From the NCBI GenBank assembly GCA_903970555.1, contig CAJCJD010000076.1, forward strand, positions 1-64,000: 64,000 nt of DNA, read 5' to 3'. Positions 34,721 to 43,358 of the stretch are shown one piece after another. The translations under genes and the position numbers were made by a program. A model generated the notes under the pieces. That model worked only from the letters and a program-made list of their open reading frames with translations. It made no database searches and had not been told where the DNA came from. The stretch is from Vulcanimicrobiota bacterium (GTDB taxonomy: Bacteria; Pseudomonadota; Gammaproteobacteria; Xanthomonadales; Rhodanobacteraceae). Positions within the stretch are counted from its first letter, which is position 1, and every line of letters starts with the position of its first letter.

Positions 34721-35036
34721 GCAGCTCTCCTCGATAGGCGTACACCCAGCCCAGGTAGCCAGGTTCGTCCAGCTAAGCAGATGTCGGTGTCACGCTTATG
34801 ACGTTGCGCAACGTGATATCGGCAAAGTTACTGCGCGCACGAGAAACAAAAACAGAACACGGCATTCGCACAAACAACACGTCGCTGAACGAACGCGACG
34901 CCGCATGGCTTTTTACAACATTGTTTTTACGCGCGACTTGTTGCCATGTCCGTGCGAATCGTCAGCGATGCGCCTGTTTGCGTAACCAGCAACACATTCC
35001 ATGCGCAAAACAGTTCACCTGCCCAAGGAGATTGCC
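34721..35036. other. Intergenic region before the BON-domain gene
   Basis: About 316 bp between divergent genes with no convincing gene. The stretch near 34850-34950 is relatively A-rich and T-rich (GAGAAACAAAAACAG, ACATTGTTTTTACG) and may hold promoters, but no clear -35/-10 pair or known operator was identified. Confidence 0.45.
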
Positions 35037-35468
35037 ATGCGTAACACGTCCCTTCTGCACAAATCCCTCATCGCCGGCGGCGCGATGATCGCCTTTGCAG
35101 GCCTGCCACTCTCCCTGGTGATGGCGCAAAGCGCTCCAACTTCATCGGCCACGCCGCAATCGTCCAATGCGATGCAATCGACCGGAAGCACACCATCGAG
35201 CAACGAAACGGTACCTGGCAAGGTCGATGACACCTGGATCACTACCAAGGTGAAATCGAAATTTACTGCTGCCAAGAACGTGAAGTCGTCCGATATCTCG
35301 GTGAGCACGACGGACGGCGCCGTCACCCTGACCGGTAACGTAGCCTCCGCTAAACAGAAGACGCACGTGATCCATCTCGCCAAGCAAGTGAAGGGCGTGA
35401 AGAGTGTGGATGCCAGCGGCTTGACTGTCAGTGGGCCAGCAAGCTCAAGCAGTTCAAGCGGTCAGTAA
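35037..35468 (+). CDS. BON-domain periplasmic protein (OsmY-like)
   Basis: 143 residues from the ATG at 35037, which has AAGGAG six bases upstream; an earlier ATG at 35001 lacks this. A signal peptide (MRNTSLLHKSLIAGGAMIAF, cleaved near MAQS) is followed by a Ser/Thr-rich spacer and one BON domain near 65-125: DDTWITTKVKSKFTAAK, VSTTDGAVTLTGNVAS and VKSVDASGLTVSG. BON domains bind phospholipid surfaces; OsmY-type proteins are periplasmic stress proteins. The C-terminus is a Ser-rich tail. Single gene, probably stress-induced by family analogy. Confidence 0.88.
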   Translation: MRNTSLLHKSLIAGGAMIAFAGLPLSLVMAQSAPTSSATPQSSNAMQSTGSTPSSNETVPGKVDDTWITTKVKSKFTAAKNVKSSDISVSTTDGAVTLTGNVASAKQKTHVIHLAKQVKGVKSVDASGLTVSGPASSSSSSGQ

Positions 35469-35491
35469 CCGTAAGTCATCGACGGTAAGCG

Positions 35492-35528
35492 ATCGAGCCG
35501 GATGGTGTTTCATGTCATCCGGCTCGAT
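35492..35528. terminator. Hairpin between the BON gene and trpS
   Basis: A perfect 13-bp stem (ATCGAGCCGGATG / CATCCGGCTCGAT) with an 11-base loop lies between the convergent stop codons. There is no T-run. Confidence 0.6.
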
Positions 35529-35548
35529 GTGCGTAAACAATGGGCCGC

Positions 35549-36919
35549 TTACTCGCCTTCTTGCGCGGCAAGCATATCCAGCGCATCGCGAAGATAGGTA
35601 AGTGCTTCGTCGCGCGCCGGCTCATCGACATAGTCAGGCGTACTAGCGACGGGTTCGCCGTCCAGCTCCAGTACCAGTGAAAGAGGCAAGACGTGCAACG
35701 TCGCTGCCGCACCGCCCATCGATTTCAGCTGCTTCTGCACGGCGCCGGCAGCCTTGGGATCTTTGAAGGATTTCGACAGCAGCAACTCCTCGCCTTCGGA
35801 GGAGAACAAGCGAAAGCGGAAACTGCCGTCGGAGTCGCGGAAGCTCGCAAAGCGAGGCGACTTGCCTGATTTGGACGGCAACTTGGCCTTGCCCGCATTC
35901 ATGGTGACCGACGACATGCTGCGCAAGCCAATCGCATCACGCAGTTCGGCAATTTTCGGGCCCGCGATGGCGCGCGCCTTGCGGGCACCATCACGCAAGA
36001 TTTCTTCGATCGCGGCAGGCCGTGCAATCAAACTCTCGTAGCGCTCGCGCATCGGCGCCACATCGGCTTCGACGCGCTCGAACAACACTTGCTTGGCCTC
36101 GCCCCAGCCGATGCCCTCTTCCAAGGCGCGGCGAAACGCGGCGCTTTCGGCCTCGCTGGCAAAGGCGTGGAAAATGGTGAACAACGCGGAGCCATCCGGG
36201 TCTTTCGGCTCGCCCGGCATGCGCGAATCGGTGACGATGCGCATGATCGTCTCACGCAGTTGCTTGGCACCACCATCGAACAGCGGAATGGTGTTGTCGT
36301 AACTCTTGGACATCTTGCGGCCGTCGAGGCCTGGCAAGGTCGCCACTTGTTCTTCGATCAGCGCCTCGGGCAACGCGAAGAATTCGCGACGGTAGATGTG
36401 GTTGATACGCTGCGCGATGTCGCGCGCCATTTCGATGTGCTGGATCTGGTCGCGACCCACCGGCACCTGTTGCGCGTTGAACGCCAGGATGTCGGCGGCC
36501 ATGAGCACCGGATACATGTACAAGCCGGCCGTGATGCCCGCGTCGGGGTCTTCGCCGGTCTCGGTGTTCTTATCCACCGCCGCCTTGTAGGCGTGTGCGC
36601 GATTGAGCAAGCCCTTAGCGGTGACGCAGGTGAGGAACCAGGTGAGTTCCGGAATTTCCGGAATATCCGATTGCCGATAAAACGTGACCTTGTTCGGATC
36701 GAGCCCGGCCGCCAGCCACGTGGCAGCGATTTCCAGGCGCGAGCGTTCGATGCGGGCCGGATCGTCGCTCTTGATCAACGCGTGATAGTCGGCCATGAAG
36801 AAGAACGCATCGACATCCGCGCGGCGACTGGCCGCGATCGCCGGTCGAATGGCGCCGACGTAGTTGCCCAAGTGCGGCGTGCCGGTGGTGGTGATGCCTG
36901 TAAGGACGCGAGTTTGCAT
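35549..36919 (-). CDS. trpS: Tryptophanyl-tRNA synthetase with C-terminal extension
   Basis: 456 residues from the ATG at 36919 (MQTRVLTGITTTGTPHLGNYV), against about 330-340 for a typical bacterial TrpS. The class I signature motifs are TPHLGNY (HIGH equivalent, near 14-20) and GRKMSKSYDN (KMSKS, near 210). The catalytic and anticodon parts end near residue 335 (GPKIAELRDAIGL). The extra 120 residues are a separate module with FASFRDSDGSFRFRLFSSEGEELL (in part), resembling the DUF1508/YegP fold, plus an acidic helical tail. The gene is co-directional with arginase, which lies upstream. Aminoacylation is not in doubt; the role of the extension is unknown. Confidence 0.93.
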   Translation of the reverse strand: MQTRVLTGITTTGTPHLGNYVGAIRPAIAASRRADVDAFFFMADYHALIKSDDPARIERSRLEIAATWLAAGLDPNKVTFYRQSDIPEIPELTWFLTCVTAKGLLNRAHAYKAAVDKNTETGEDPDAGITAGLYMYPVLMAADILAFNAQQVPVGRDQIQHIEMARDIAQRINHIYRREFFALPEALIEEQVATLPGLDGRKMSKSYDNTIPLFDGGAKQLRETIMRIVTDSRMPGEPKDPDGSALFTIFHAFASEAESAAFRRALEEGIGWGEAKQVLFERVEADVAPMRERYESLIARPAAIEEILRDGARKARAIAGPKIAELRDAIGLRSMSSVTMNAGKAKLPSKSGKSPRFASFRDSDGSFRFRLFSSEGEELLLSKSFKDPKAAGAVQKQLKSMGGAAATLHVLPLSLVLELDGEPVASTPDYVDEPARDEALTYLRDALDMLAAQEGE

Positions 36920-37026
36920 GCGAGGGATATCGGCTAGTGCGAACAATGGCTACGCGACCGCGCACGATCGCGCGGCCGGGATTCATGCAGTGTACGGGCA
37001 AAGCGAAGGGGCGTGACAAGCACCAA

Positions 37027-37950
37027 TTAATCTGTACCGCGCATCAGGGTGGACTTGCCGAACAGCGACTCGACCAGCTCGACAGCCAGCTTCGCCGTCT
37101 GGTTGCGCTTGTCGTACGCCGGATTCAACTCGACAATATCCAGCGAACCGAGCCGACCGGTATCGGCGATCATCTCCATGCACAGCTGCGCCTCGCGATA
37201 GGTCGGACCGCCGCGCACCGTGGTGCCGACACCCGGCGCGATGGATGGATCGAGGAAGTCGACATCGAAACTCACATGCAGATGGGTGTCGGCATCGATG
37301 CCTTCGAGCGCTTCTTCCATCGTGCGCTTCATGCCCACTTCGTCGATGTGGCGCATATCGTAGATATCCATCTTCGCTTCGCGCACGAGGCGCTTCTCGC
37401 CTTCGTCGACCGAACGGATGCCGATCTGGCGATACACATCGGGTGAAGTCGCCGGCACACGATCGCCGATCTCCACCAGCTCACGCGGCCCGTTGCCGCA
37501 TAAGCAAGCCACTGGCATGCCATGGATGTTGCCCGACGGCGTGACCTGTGACGTGTTGAAATCGGCATGCGCGTCGAGCCACAGCACGCGCAAGTTTTTT
37601 CCTTGCTCGCGGCAATGCCGCGCCACCGCGCTGATCGAGCCGATCGCCAGGCAATGATCACCACCCAACATGATCGGCAGACGCCCGGCTTGCAGCTCGT
37701 GATGGATCGCCCCATGCACGGCGGTGTTCCAGGCGATGACTTCGGGCAGGTGACGATACCCCCCCTCCGGCGGCTGCCAGGGATTCATCGGGCCATGCAG
37801 ATTGCCGCGATCGATCACCTCCAGCCCACGCCGCCGCAGTTTCTCCGCGAGCTGCGCCACGCGTAGGGCTTCTGGCCCCATCGATGCACCGCGATGACCC
37901 GCGCCGATGTCCGTCGGCGCGCCGACCAATGCAATCACCTGCTTACTCAT
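37027..37950 (-). CDS. rocF: Arginase
   Basis: 307 residues from the ATG at 37950 (MSKQVIALVGAPTDIGAGHRG). The ureohydrolase manganese-binding motifs are intact: GGDHCLAIGSISA (near 100), WLDAHADFNTSQ (near 125) and SFDVDFLDPSIAPGVGTTVRGG (near 230, given here in part). The spacing and the GHRGASMGPEALR start fit arginase rather than agmatinase. It cleaves arginine to ornithine and urea in the cytoplasm. Weak ribosome site (GAGAAAAGCAGT). A tRNA-Thr gene lies just upstream on the same strand. Confidence 0.93.
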   Translation of the reverse strand: MSKQVIALVGAPTDIGAGHRGASMGPEALRVAQLAEKLRRRGLEVIDRGNLHGPMNPWQPPEGGYRHLPEVIAWNTAVHGAIHHELQAGRLPIMLGGDHCLAIGSISAVARHCREQGKNLRVLWLDAHADFNTSQVTPSGNIHGMPVACLCGNGPRELVEIGDRVPATSPDVYRQIGIRSVDEGEKRLVREAKMDIYDMRHIDEVGMKRTMEEALEGIDADTHLHVSFDVDFLDPSIAPGVGTTVRGGPTYREAQLCMEMIADTGRLGSLDIVELNPAYDKRNQTAKLAVELVESLFGKSTLMRGTD

Positions 37951-38042
37951 ACTGCTTTTCTCGTGATCCTGAGCGTACTTACGCAAGTGTAGCGGGTCAA
38001 AAGCCCCTGGGCTCAACGGGATTGGGGCGAACAATACGCAGC

Positions 38043-38065
38043 AAAAAGCCCGCATTGCTGCGGGC
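38043..38065 (-). terminator. Terminator of tRNA-Thr
   Basis: On the minus strand, 12 bases after the tRNA CCA end, GCCCGCA / TGCGGGC forms a hairpin with a 4-base loop followed by five T. It also insulates arginase from the tRNA transcript. Confidence 0.85.
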
Positions 38066-38076
38066 CTGGGTAAAAC

Positions 38077-38152
38077 TGGTGCCGGCACCCGGATTCGAAC
38101 TGGGGACCTACCGCTTACAAGGCGGTTGCTCTACCAACTGAGCTATGCCGGC
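38077..38152 (-). tRNA. tRNA-Thr (anticodon UGU)
   Basis: A 76-nt cloverleaf on the minus strand with an encoded CCA end. Acceptor stem GCCGGCA / TGCCGGC, D-arm AGCTCAGTTGGTAGAGC, anticodon stem ACCGC / GCGGT with loop CTTGTAA (anticodon TGT), and T-arm with GTTCGAATC. Discriminator base A. The UGU anticodon reads ACA and, with wobble, other ACN codons. A terminator follows. Confidence 0.96.
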
Positions 38153-38182
38153 ACGGGGCCGCGTATTCTAGCAGGCCTTCGC

Positions 38183-38902
38183 TCAAAAACAGCCTGTGCT
38201 GTGCGATCCGATTCCCGGATCGTGAATCCGGCTGCGCCAGTCGAAGTGACTGCTGTCGACGGGAATCAGGTCGAGCCAGTACTCCGGCACGGTTTCGGTG
38301 CGCTCACTCATCTGCGCGGGGAAGCCCGCTGTGACGATTTGATCGCGGCGTTTGCGTGCATTGGCGGGGTCTTTGAACAGGCCCAATGAGACAGTGTTCT
38401 GGTCGTCGCCGGAACCGACCACGAAATAATCCTGGATATTGCGCGCACCAAGCTCACGCGCCTGCGCCAGCGCTGCGGCATGGCTGGCGCTGGGCGGCAG
38501 ATGCACCCACCAGCCGCGCGACTGCGTGGTCTGCTCCTGGCGAGCGCGCGTGCGCTGCAATTCCGGGCCTAGCGCATTGCGCGCAATGCGTAGGTCTTCC
38601 TGTGTCGCGAATGGGCCTAATGCCATGCAAGCGTAGCTGAGGGCGTTTGTTGTCGGCGGCGTCAACACGGTCGCCGCGCTGGCGGGCGACGACACCGATA
38701 CGGACGATGTTGATGACACCGCCACGGAGGCCGCATGCGCAGCGGTGGTCGCGGGTGGCGGCAATTCGGACAGCAGGCGCAGCTTCGGTACGCCGGGGTC
38801 GGTCGCAAAGTGGCCGTGCGTGTCGTTCTGGCCCAATAGCAGCCACGCGCCGACAGCGATGTTGAGGGCGATCAGCAGAACGAACAGCAGGCGCAGGAAC
38901 AT
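38183..38902 (-). CDS. SPOR-domain membrane-anchored protein
   Basis: 239 residues from the ATG at 38902. One N-terminal membrane helix (LRLLFVLLIALNIAVGAWLLL) is followed by a Ser/Ala/Pro-rich periplasmic spacer and a SPOR-like domain near 95-215 (CMALGPFATQEDLRIARNAL, YFVVGSGDDQNTVSLGLFK, ARKRRDQIVTAGFPAQMSER). SPOR domains bind denuded glycan strands of septal peptidoglycan, so a cell-division or envelope role is likely. It lies downstream of birA-coaX on the same strand, an arrangement familiar in these bacteria, with 38 bp to the coaX stop. Confidence 0.88.
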   Translation of the reverse strand: MFLRLLFVLLIALNIAVGAWLLLGQNDTHGHFATDPGVPKLRLLSELPPPATTAAHAASVAVSSTSSVSVSSPASAATVLTPPTTNALSYACMALGPFATQEDLRIARNALGPELQRTRARQEQTTQSRGWWVHLPPSASHAAALAQARELGARNIQDYFVVGSGDDQNTVSLGLFKDPANARKRRDQIVTAGFPAQMSERTETVPEYWLDLIPVDSSHFDWRSRIHDPGIGSHSTGCF

Positions 38903-38940
38903 CGGCCATCCACCGGTATGGTTGGGGTCGTTCGAGGATT

Positions 38941-39699
38941 CTAGGGTGATGCGGGCATCGGGTGTGAGTCCGCCCACACAAGCAGCCCACGCAGCACGCT
39001 ATCGGTGGCAAGTTCGGCCGGCACGCCCAGCAGCGTTAGCAAAGTGGCTGCATCGCCGCCGTCCAGCAACAGGCGTGGCGCAACACCGCTGGATTGATCC
39101 GCGATGCGCGCGGCAAAACGCTCGATCAACGCAGCGACCGCTTGCCAGCAGCCTGAGGTCACGGCATCTGCGGTGTTGTCGGCGATGTCGCGTATTGCAC
39201 CGGCGTGTTCGGGGCGCACGCGTGCGGTGGCGCCCAGCAGCGATTGCTGCATCAGCAACGGACCGGGCGCGATCAGACCACCCAGGTGTTGGCCTTCCAC
39301 CGTAAGCGCATCGAGCGTGAGCGCGGTACCGACGCCGGCTAAAACGCATGGCGCATGTCCGGCTGCACGAGCGGCCACCATGGCCAGAAAACGATCGACA
39401 CCCAACCTCTGCGGCTCGGCGTAAGCGTTACGCACGCCGCATGCTTCGGCGGGTGTGCGTACCCATGCAATATCCGTAGCGAAAATGTCCGTGGCGAGCT
39501 TTTCGATCTGCGCCTCGCGAGCCGCATCGACGACCGATGCACCTAACACACGCTGGGGACGTGCCAGTCCTTGCCATGCTTGCGCAAGCGTCGCGGGGAC
39601 ATCTTCATCCCACGCCACGGCGCCGCGCGCAGACCAGCCGCCAGCTGCCGCAATCGCCCATTTCAGCCGGGTGTTGCCGAGATCAAGCAAGAGTTTCAT
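38941..39699 (-). CDS. coaX: Type III pantothenate kinase
   Basis: 252 residues. It phosphorylates pantothenate in the first step of coenzyme A synthesis. Type III (ASKHA-fold) motifs: LLLDLGNTRLKWAI (phosphate 1), PQRLGVDRFLAMVAAR, GVGTALTLDAL (phosphate 2, near 118) and LGGLIAPGPLLMQQSL, with the C-terminal LLLDGGDAATLL. Its ATG overlaps the birA stop by four bases, so the two are translationally coupled; linking biotin ligase and CoaX is a known proteobacterial layout. Confidence 0.95.
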   Translation of the reverse strand: MKLLLDLGNTRLKWAIAAAGGWSARGAVAWDEDVPATLAQAWQGLARPQRVLGASVVDAAREAQIEKLATDIFATDIAWVRTPAEACGVRNAYAEPQRLGVDRFLAMVAARAAGHAPCVLAGVGTALTLDALTVEGQHLGGLIAPGPLLMQQSLLGATARVRPEHAGAIRDIADNTADAVTSGCWQAVAALIERFAARIADQSSGVAPRLLLDGGDAATLLTLLGVPAELATDSVLRGLLVWADSHPMPASP

Positions 39700-40667
39700 G
39701 CGCGTCGCACCGTTACATCGGCGCTGTCGATACCGTGCAGGCCTGCGGCGGTTTGCAACTGCAGGGCACCGCGCGCATCGATGCCGGCGCCGATGCCGTC
39801 GAGTTCACCTGTTGCACCGCTGACGCGCAGCGGCACGCCGCGTAGGGCGTCGTGCTCAGAGTATTCGTCGACGAAGGCGGCGAAGCCGTCGCGCTCGAAT
39901 TGATCCAGACCGTCGACGAGGCTGGCGATCAGCGCGGCGACCATTCGGTTTCGATCCGGTGGCGCGCCCCGCGCAAGGCCGGCCAGGTCGCTGACCGGTT
40001 GGGCTGCCTGTTCGCATAACGCGGGTGTCAGCCGCAGGTTGAGGCCGATGCCGATCACTGCCGCGCAGGGGCCCTGATATTCGCCGCTCAGCTCGACCAA
40101 AATGCCAGCCAGCTTGCCTTCATCGGTCAGCACATCGTTCGGCCATTTCAGGCGCGGGCCGGTCATTGCAAGAGCATGCAGCGCGCGCAACACGATGACA
40201 CCCGTGGCCAGCGACAAGCCCGACAGCGACGCAAACCCCGCATCGAACCGTTTCAGGCACGAGAGATAAATATTCAGTCCGGGTGGGGACAACCAATTGC
40301 GCCCTCGCCTGCCGCGTCCTGCAGTCTGGGTCTCGGCCAACACCACGCTGAAATCCGGTGCGGCAACGCCCCGGCGCTGCAGTTCGCTGGAGGTGGAATC
40401 CAGTTCCCAATAAAGATCCAGCGCACCCAGGCGGCGACTTATTGCTGGAGGCAAATCGGCCCGGACGGAAGATTCATCCAGCATCTGGATAGGCCACGGC
40501 AACCGATACCCGGCCGCGCCGGCCGACTCGATCGGTACGCCGCGATGCCGCAGCGCTTCGATCTGCTTCCAGATTGCGGCCCGGGTCACCCCGGTCTCGG
40601 CAGCCAGACGGGAGCCAGAAAGGGTCTCCCCGCTGGCCAGGGCGGCCAAAAGTTGCTGCGGCTGCAT
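39696..40667 (-). CDS. birA: Biotin--[acetyl-CoA-carboxylase] ligase / biotin operon repressor
   Basis: 323 residues from the ATG at 40667 (MQPQQLLAALASGETLSG). The N-terminal winged helix (SRLAAETGVTRAAIWKQIEAL) indicates a bifunctional, DNA-binding BirA. The ligase domain has the biotinyl-5'-AMP loop GRGRRGRNWLSPPG (near 118-131), KWPNDVLTDEGKLAGILVE and a C-terminal SH3-like domain (LRGVPLRVSGATGELDGIG). It attaches biotin to acetyl-CoA carboxylase BCCP and may repress bio genes. First gene of birA-coaX-SPOR. A longer in-frame start 67 codons upstream overlaps the divergent gene and has no family support. Confidence 0.95.
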   Translation of the reverse strand: MQPQQLLAALASGETLSGSRLAAETGVTRAAIWKQIEALRHRGVPIESAGAAGYRLPWPIQMLDESSVRADLPPAISRRLGALDLYWELDSTSSELQRRGVAAPDFSVVLAETQTAGRGRRGRNWLSPPGLNIYLSCLKRFDAGFASLSGLSLATGVIVLRALHALAMTGPRLKWPNDVLTDEGKLAGILVELSGEYQGPCAAVIGIGLNLRLTPALCEQAAQPVSDLAGLARGAPPDRNRMVAALIASLVDGLDQFERDGFAAFVDEYSEHDALRGVPLRVSGATGELDGIGAGIDARGALQLQTAAGLHGIDSADVTVRRA

Positions 40668-40852
40668 GGTCTCAGTATTCCGGGAGACGGTAGAGCGGGC
40701 GCGGCCGCGGAAGGGAGGGGGAGCCTGAACGTAGCATCGGGCGATTCTAATGGCAGGCGACCGTTCGGAAACGTCCGTACCCGGCACTGGTATCCCTGCG
40801 CGCTTTCTGGGACCATCGGGCTGATAGGCATACGCCTCAGGGGCTGAACGCC

Positions 40853-41206
40853 ATGCGTGCCACACCATTGCTGCTCGGATGCTTGCTAAGCTTCGGCGCC
40901 ATCGCTAACGCGACGGCGGCCGGGATTGCGGCTGCCAGCACGATGGGCACAGCTTCCAGCTGCAGTTGCACGAATCAGTCTAGCGGTCACGCCGTTAGCC
41001 ACGAGGCAAGTTCCTCAAACGGCGACGCGCTCAATATTCCGCACAGTGTCGCTCCTTCTGTGTCATCCAGCAGAAGTACGAGCACCAGTTCCAGCAGCAC
41101 GGACGAAAGCACCACGCATTTGGGCGGCAGCGACACGATACCGACCGGCTCGTCGCATGGCTCCGGCCTCAGCTGGCAGTCTCTGCTGCCCGGCTCGATC
41201 CAGTAA
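40853..41206 (+). CDS. Secreted Ser-rich hypothetical protein
   Basis: 117 residues with a signal peptide (MRATPLLLGCLLSFGAIANATA) and a low-complexity mature part very rich in Ser, Thr, Gly and His, including SSSRSTSTSSSSTDESTT and a Cys pair (SCSCTN). No known domain. AGGGGCTG lies before the ATG. Divergent from birA. The bias could make it a disordered surface or cell-wall associated protein; a real gene is likely from the signal peptide and ribosome site, function unknown. Confidence 0.62.
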   Translation: MRATPLLLGCLLSFGAIANATAAGIAAASTMGTASSCSCTNQSSGHAVSHEASSSNGDALNIPHSVAPSVSSSRSTSTSSSSTDESTTHLGGSDTIPTGSSHGSGLSWQSLLPGSIQ

Positions 41207-41260
41207 CAAGCGTTCCACTCCCGATCGTTATCGAGCGGACGATGTCCGCCCCTTCCGCGT

Positions 41261-42718
41261 TCAATGCGGCGGTAACTGCACGCTGAAACGCGCGCCGCCA
41301 AACTCCGACGAACGATCAACGGTCAACTCGCCCTTATAAGCACGCACGATGTCCTGCACGATGGACAGGCCGATGCCGTGCCCTTTGACGCGTTCGTCGC
41401 CACGCACGCCGCGCTGCAGAACTTTTTCGATCTTGTCGTCGTCGATGCCGGGGCCGTCGTCTTCAACGCTGAGCAGCAAGCCGGGACGCTGACGTCCAAC
41501 CTGCGGCAGCGTTTTCACCACCAGCAACACGTGGTGACCTGCCCATTTGAACGCGTTCTCCAACAGGTTGCCCATCAGTTCGAGCAAATCGCCTTGTTCG
41601 CCGTAGAACGCGGCACCGTCTTCAATGTCGAATTCGCACAGTACGTTTTTCGCGGCGTAGACCTTTTCCAGGCTTTGCACGAGATCTTCGGCATGGCCTG
41701 CGATCGGCACAGCGCTGGCAAAGGTTTGGCCGCCCGACGTGGCAGCGCGTGCAAGCTGATACGCCACCAATTCATCCATGCGGCGCACCTGATCGAGCAG
41801 CGGCGTACGTTCCGTCGCGGCAAGATCGTTCGCCGACTCCACTTGCGAGCGAATCACGGCAAGCGGTGTCTTCAAACTGTGCGCAAGATCGGCAAGCGTA
41901 TTGCGGTAACGCGTTCGCTGCTCGCGTTCGCTGTCGATAAATGCGTTGATGCGATCGGTGAGGCCGGTGAGTTCGAGCGGATATTGGCTATCCAGATGAT
42001 CGCTGTTGCCGCGCTCGACACGCGTCATGTCGTTGGCCACTTTGCGCAGCGGCGTAAGGCTCCAACGCAGCAGCAGCAACTGCAACACGATCAACATCAC
42101 GCCTAGCGTCGCAAGCCAGCCGACCAGGCTACGTCGATACACCGCCGTGTTGCCTTCCAATTCGTCTTCCGTCTGCGCGACGGTAAAGGTGAGATGCACC
42201 GGTTCGGGCTTGGCCGTATCCAGTGCCCCGCCTTCGTGTTCGGGCATGTCCAGGGCCACGCCGAAGCTGTAGTAGTAAAGCCGCCCGAGCTCGGTATCGA
42301 CCGGCCCGATAAATTGCGACTGCCCCGGCTCCAGCGGATGCAGGAAACTGAAATCGCGTCCAAGCGCGGATGACGATTCCCAGTGAAAGCCGTTGTCGCC
42401 CAGCACCACTGCATACAGGCCCGAACCCGGGCGCGAAAACATCGGATCGGGCGGCGTGTCCGGCATCAGCGGCTTGCCGTAGCGACTCACGTCGGTGCCG
42501 GTGATGTACGAGATCACGTTGTCGTGCAGACGGTCCTGCAGCTTGTTGAGTTCGCTGGCGGCATACGTGCGCGACAACGTCCAGCCGATTGCGCCGAGGA
42601 AGGCAGCCAGCACTAGGCCGGTGGTGAGGGCCGCGCGCGCCGCCAGTGAGAACGGGCGGCGCTCGGCTCCATCATTCGTCTTCGCTGCGAGGAATGGCAA
42701 AGCGATACCCGCGTCCAC
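41261..42718 (-). CDS. phoQ: PhoQ-like sensor histidine kinase
   Basis: 485 residues if it starts at the GTG at 42718, inside the end of the regulator gene (47-bp overlap); the only ATG nearby (42675) is out of frame, so GTG or a slightly later codon is used. Membrane helices near 27-48 and 200-220 bracket a periplasmic sensor domain. The histidine box is LADLAHSLKTPLAVIRSQ, the N box LMGNLLENAFKWAGHH, then SVEDDGPGIDDDK and GHGIGLSIVQDIV. The HSLKTPLAV form is typical of PhoQ, a sensor of divalent cations, acid and antimicrobial peptides. Last gene of the PepSY-phoP-phoQ operon. Confidence 0.9.
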   Translation of the reverse strand: MDAGIALPFLAAKTNDGAERRPFSLAARAALTTGLVLAAFLGAIGWTLSRTYAASELNKLQDRLHDNVISYITGTDVSRYGKPLMPDTPPDPMFSRPGSGLYAVVLGDNGFHWESSSALGRDFSFLHPLEPGQSQFIGPVDTELGRLYYYSFGVALDMPEHEGGALDTAKPEPVHLTFTVAQTEDELEGNTAVYRRSLVGWLATLGVMLIVLQLLLLRWSLTPLRKVANDMTRVERGNSDHLDSQYPLELTGLTDRINAFIDSEREQRTRYRNTLADLAHSLKTPLAVIRSQVESANDLAATERTPLLDQVRRMDELVAYQLARAATSGGQTFASAVPIAGHAEDLVQSLEKVYAAKNVLCEFDIEDGAAFYGEQGDLLELMGNLLENAFKWAGHHVLLVVKTLPQVGRQRPGLLLSVEDDGPGIDDDKIEKVLQRGVRGDERVKGHGIGLSIVQDIVRAYKGELTVDRSSEFGGARFSVQLPPH

Positions 42719-43358
42719 GCACCGTTTCGATCGGCTTCATGCCGCTTTCCGGATCCAGCTTCCTGCGCAGGCGGCCAATGAAGACCTCCAGCACGTTCGA
42801 ATCGCGGTCGAAATCCTGCTGATAGATGTGCTCGGTGAGATCGGCCTTCGATACCAGTTCGCCGGCGTGCAGCATCAGGTATTCGAGCACTTTGTATTCG
42901 TAGCTGGTGAGATCCACCGGCTTGCCGTCGACCGACACCGTCTGCGCCGTGGTGTCGAGCTTGATCGGCCCGCACGCCAACACCGGCTTGGACCAACCAC
43001 TGGCGCGACGCACCAGCGCGTTGATGCGCGCCAGCAACTCTTCGACGTGGAACGGCTTGACCAGGTAGTCGTCGGCGCCATGCTTCAGGCCTTCGACCTT
43101 GTCCTGCCAGCTGCCACGTGCGGTGAGGATCAGGATGGGATAGCGCTGACCGGCCTCGCGCAGCGCCTTGACCAGGTCCATGCCCGACATCTTGGGCAGG
43201 CCAAGATCGATGATGGCCAGATCGAACGGCACTTCACGGCCGAGGTAGATGCCCTCTTCGCCATCCTGGGCGGCGTCCACGGCAAACCCATCGCGTTTGA
43301 GTCGAGCCGCCAGCGTTTCGCGCAACGGCGCTTCGTCTTCGACCAGGAGGATGCGCAT
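42672..43358 (-). CDS. phoP: PhoP-like response regulator
   Basis: 228 residues, OmpR type. MRILLVEDEAPLRETLAARLK carries the acidic pocket, Asp51 (AIIDLGLPKMSGMD) is the phosphoacceptor, TARGSW and GADDYLVKPFHVEELLARI complete the receiver, and the winged helix is SYEYKVLEYLMLHAGEL to FIGRLRRKLDPESGMKPIETV (in part) ending RGRGYRF. Its start shares one base with the stop of the PepSY gene, so translation of the three genes is coupled. The regulon probably concerns envelope and divalent cations, by homology. Confidence 0.93.
   Translation of the reverse strand: MRILLVEDEAPLRETLAARLKRDGFAVDAAQDGEEGIYLGREVPFDLAIIDLGLPKMSGMDLVKALREAGQRYPILILTARGSWQDKVEGLKHGADDYLVKPFHVEELLARINALVRRASGWSKPVLACGPIKLDTTAQTVSVDGKPVDLTSYEYKVLEYLMLHAGELVSKADLTEHIYQQDFDRDSNVLEVFIGRLRRKLDPESGMKPIETVRGRGYRFAIPRSEDE

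Noticed and set aside
34505-34801. A 98-residue plus-strand frame opposite the His-rich gene
   Set aside because: The minus-strand frame has a correctly spaced GAGGAG site; the plus-strand peptide is Met/Val/Phe-rich as expected for the complement of His codons.
42673-42675. ATG as a start for phoQ
   Set aside because: It is out of frame with the kinase; the in-frame GTG at 42718 is used instead.
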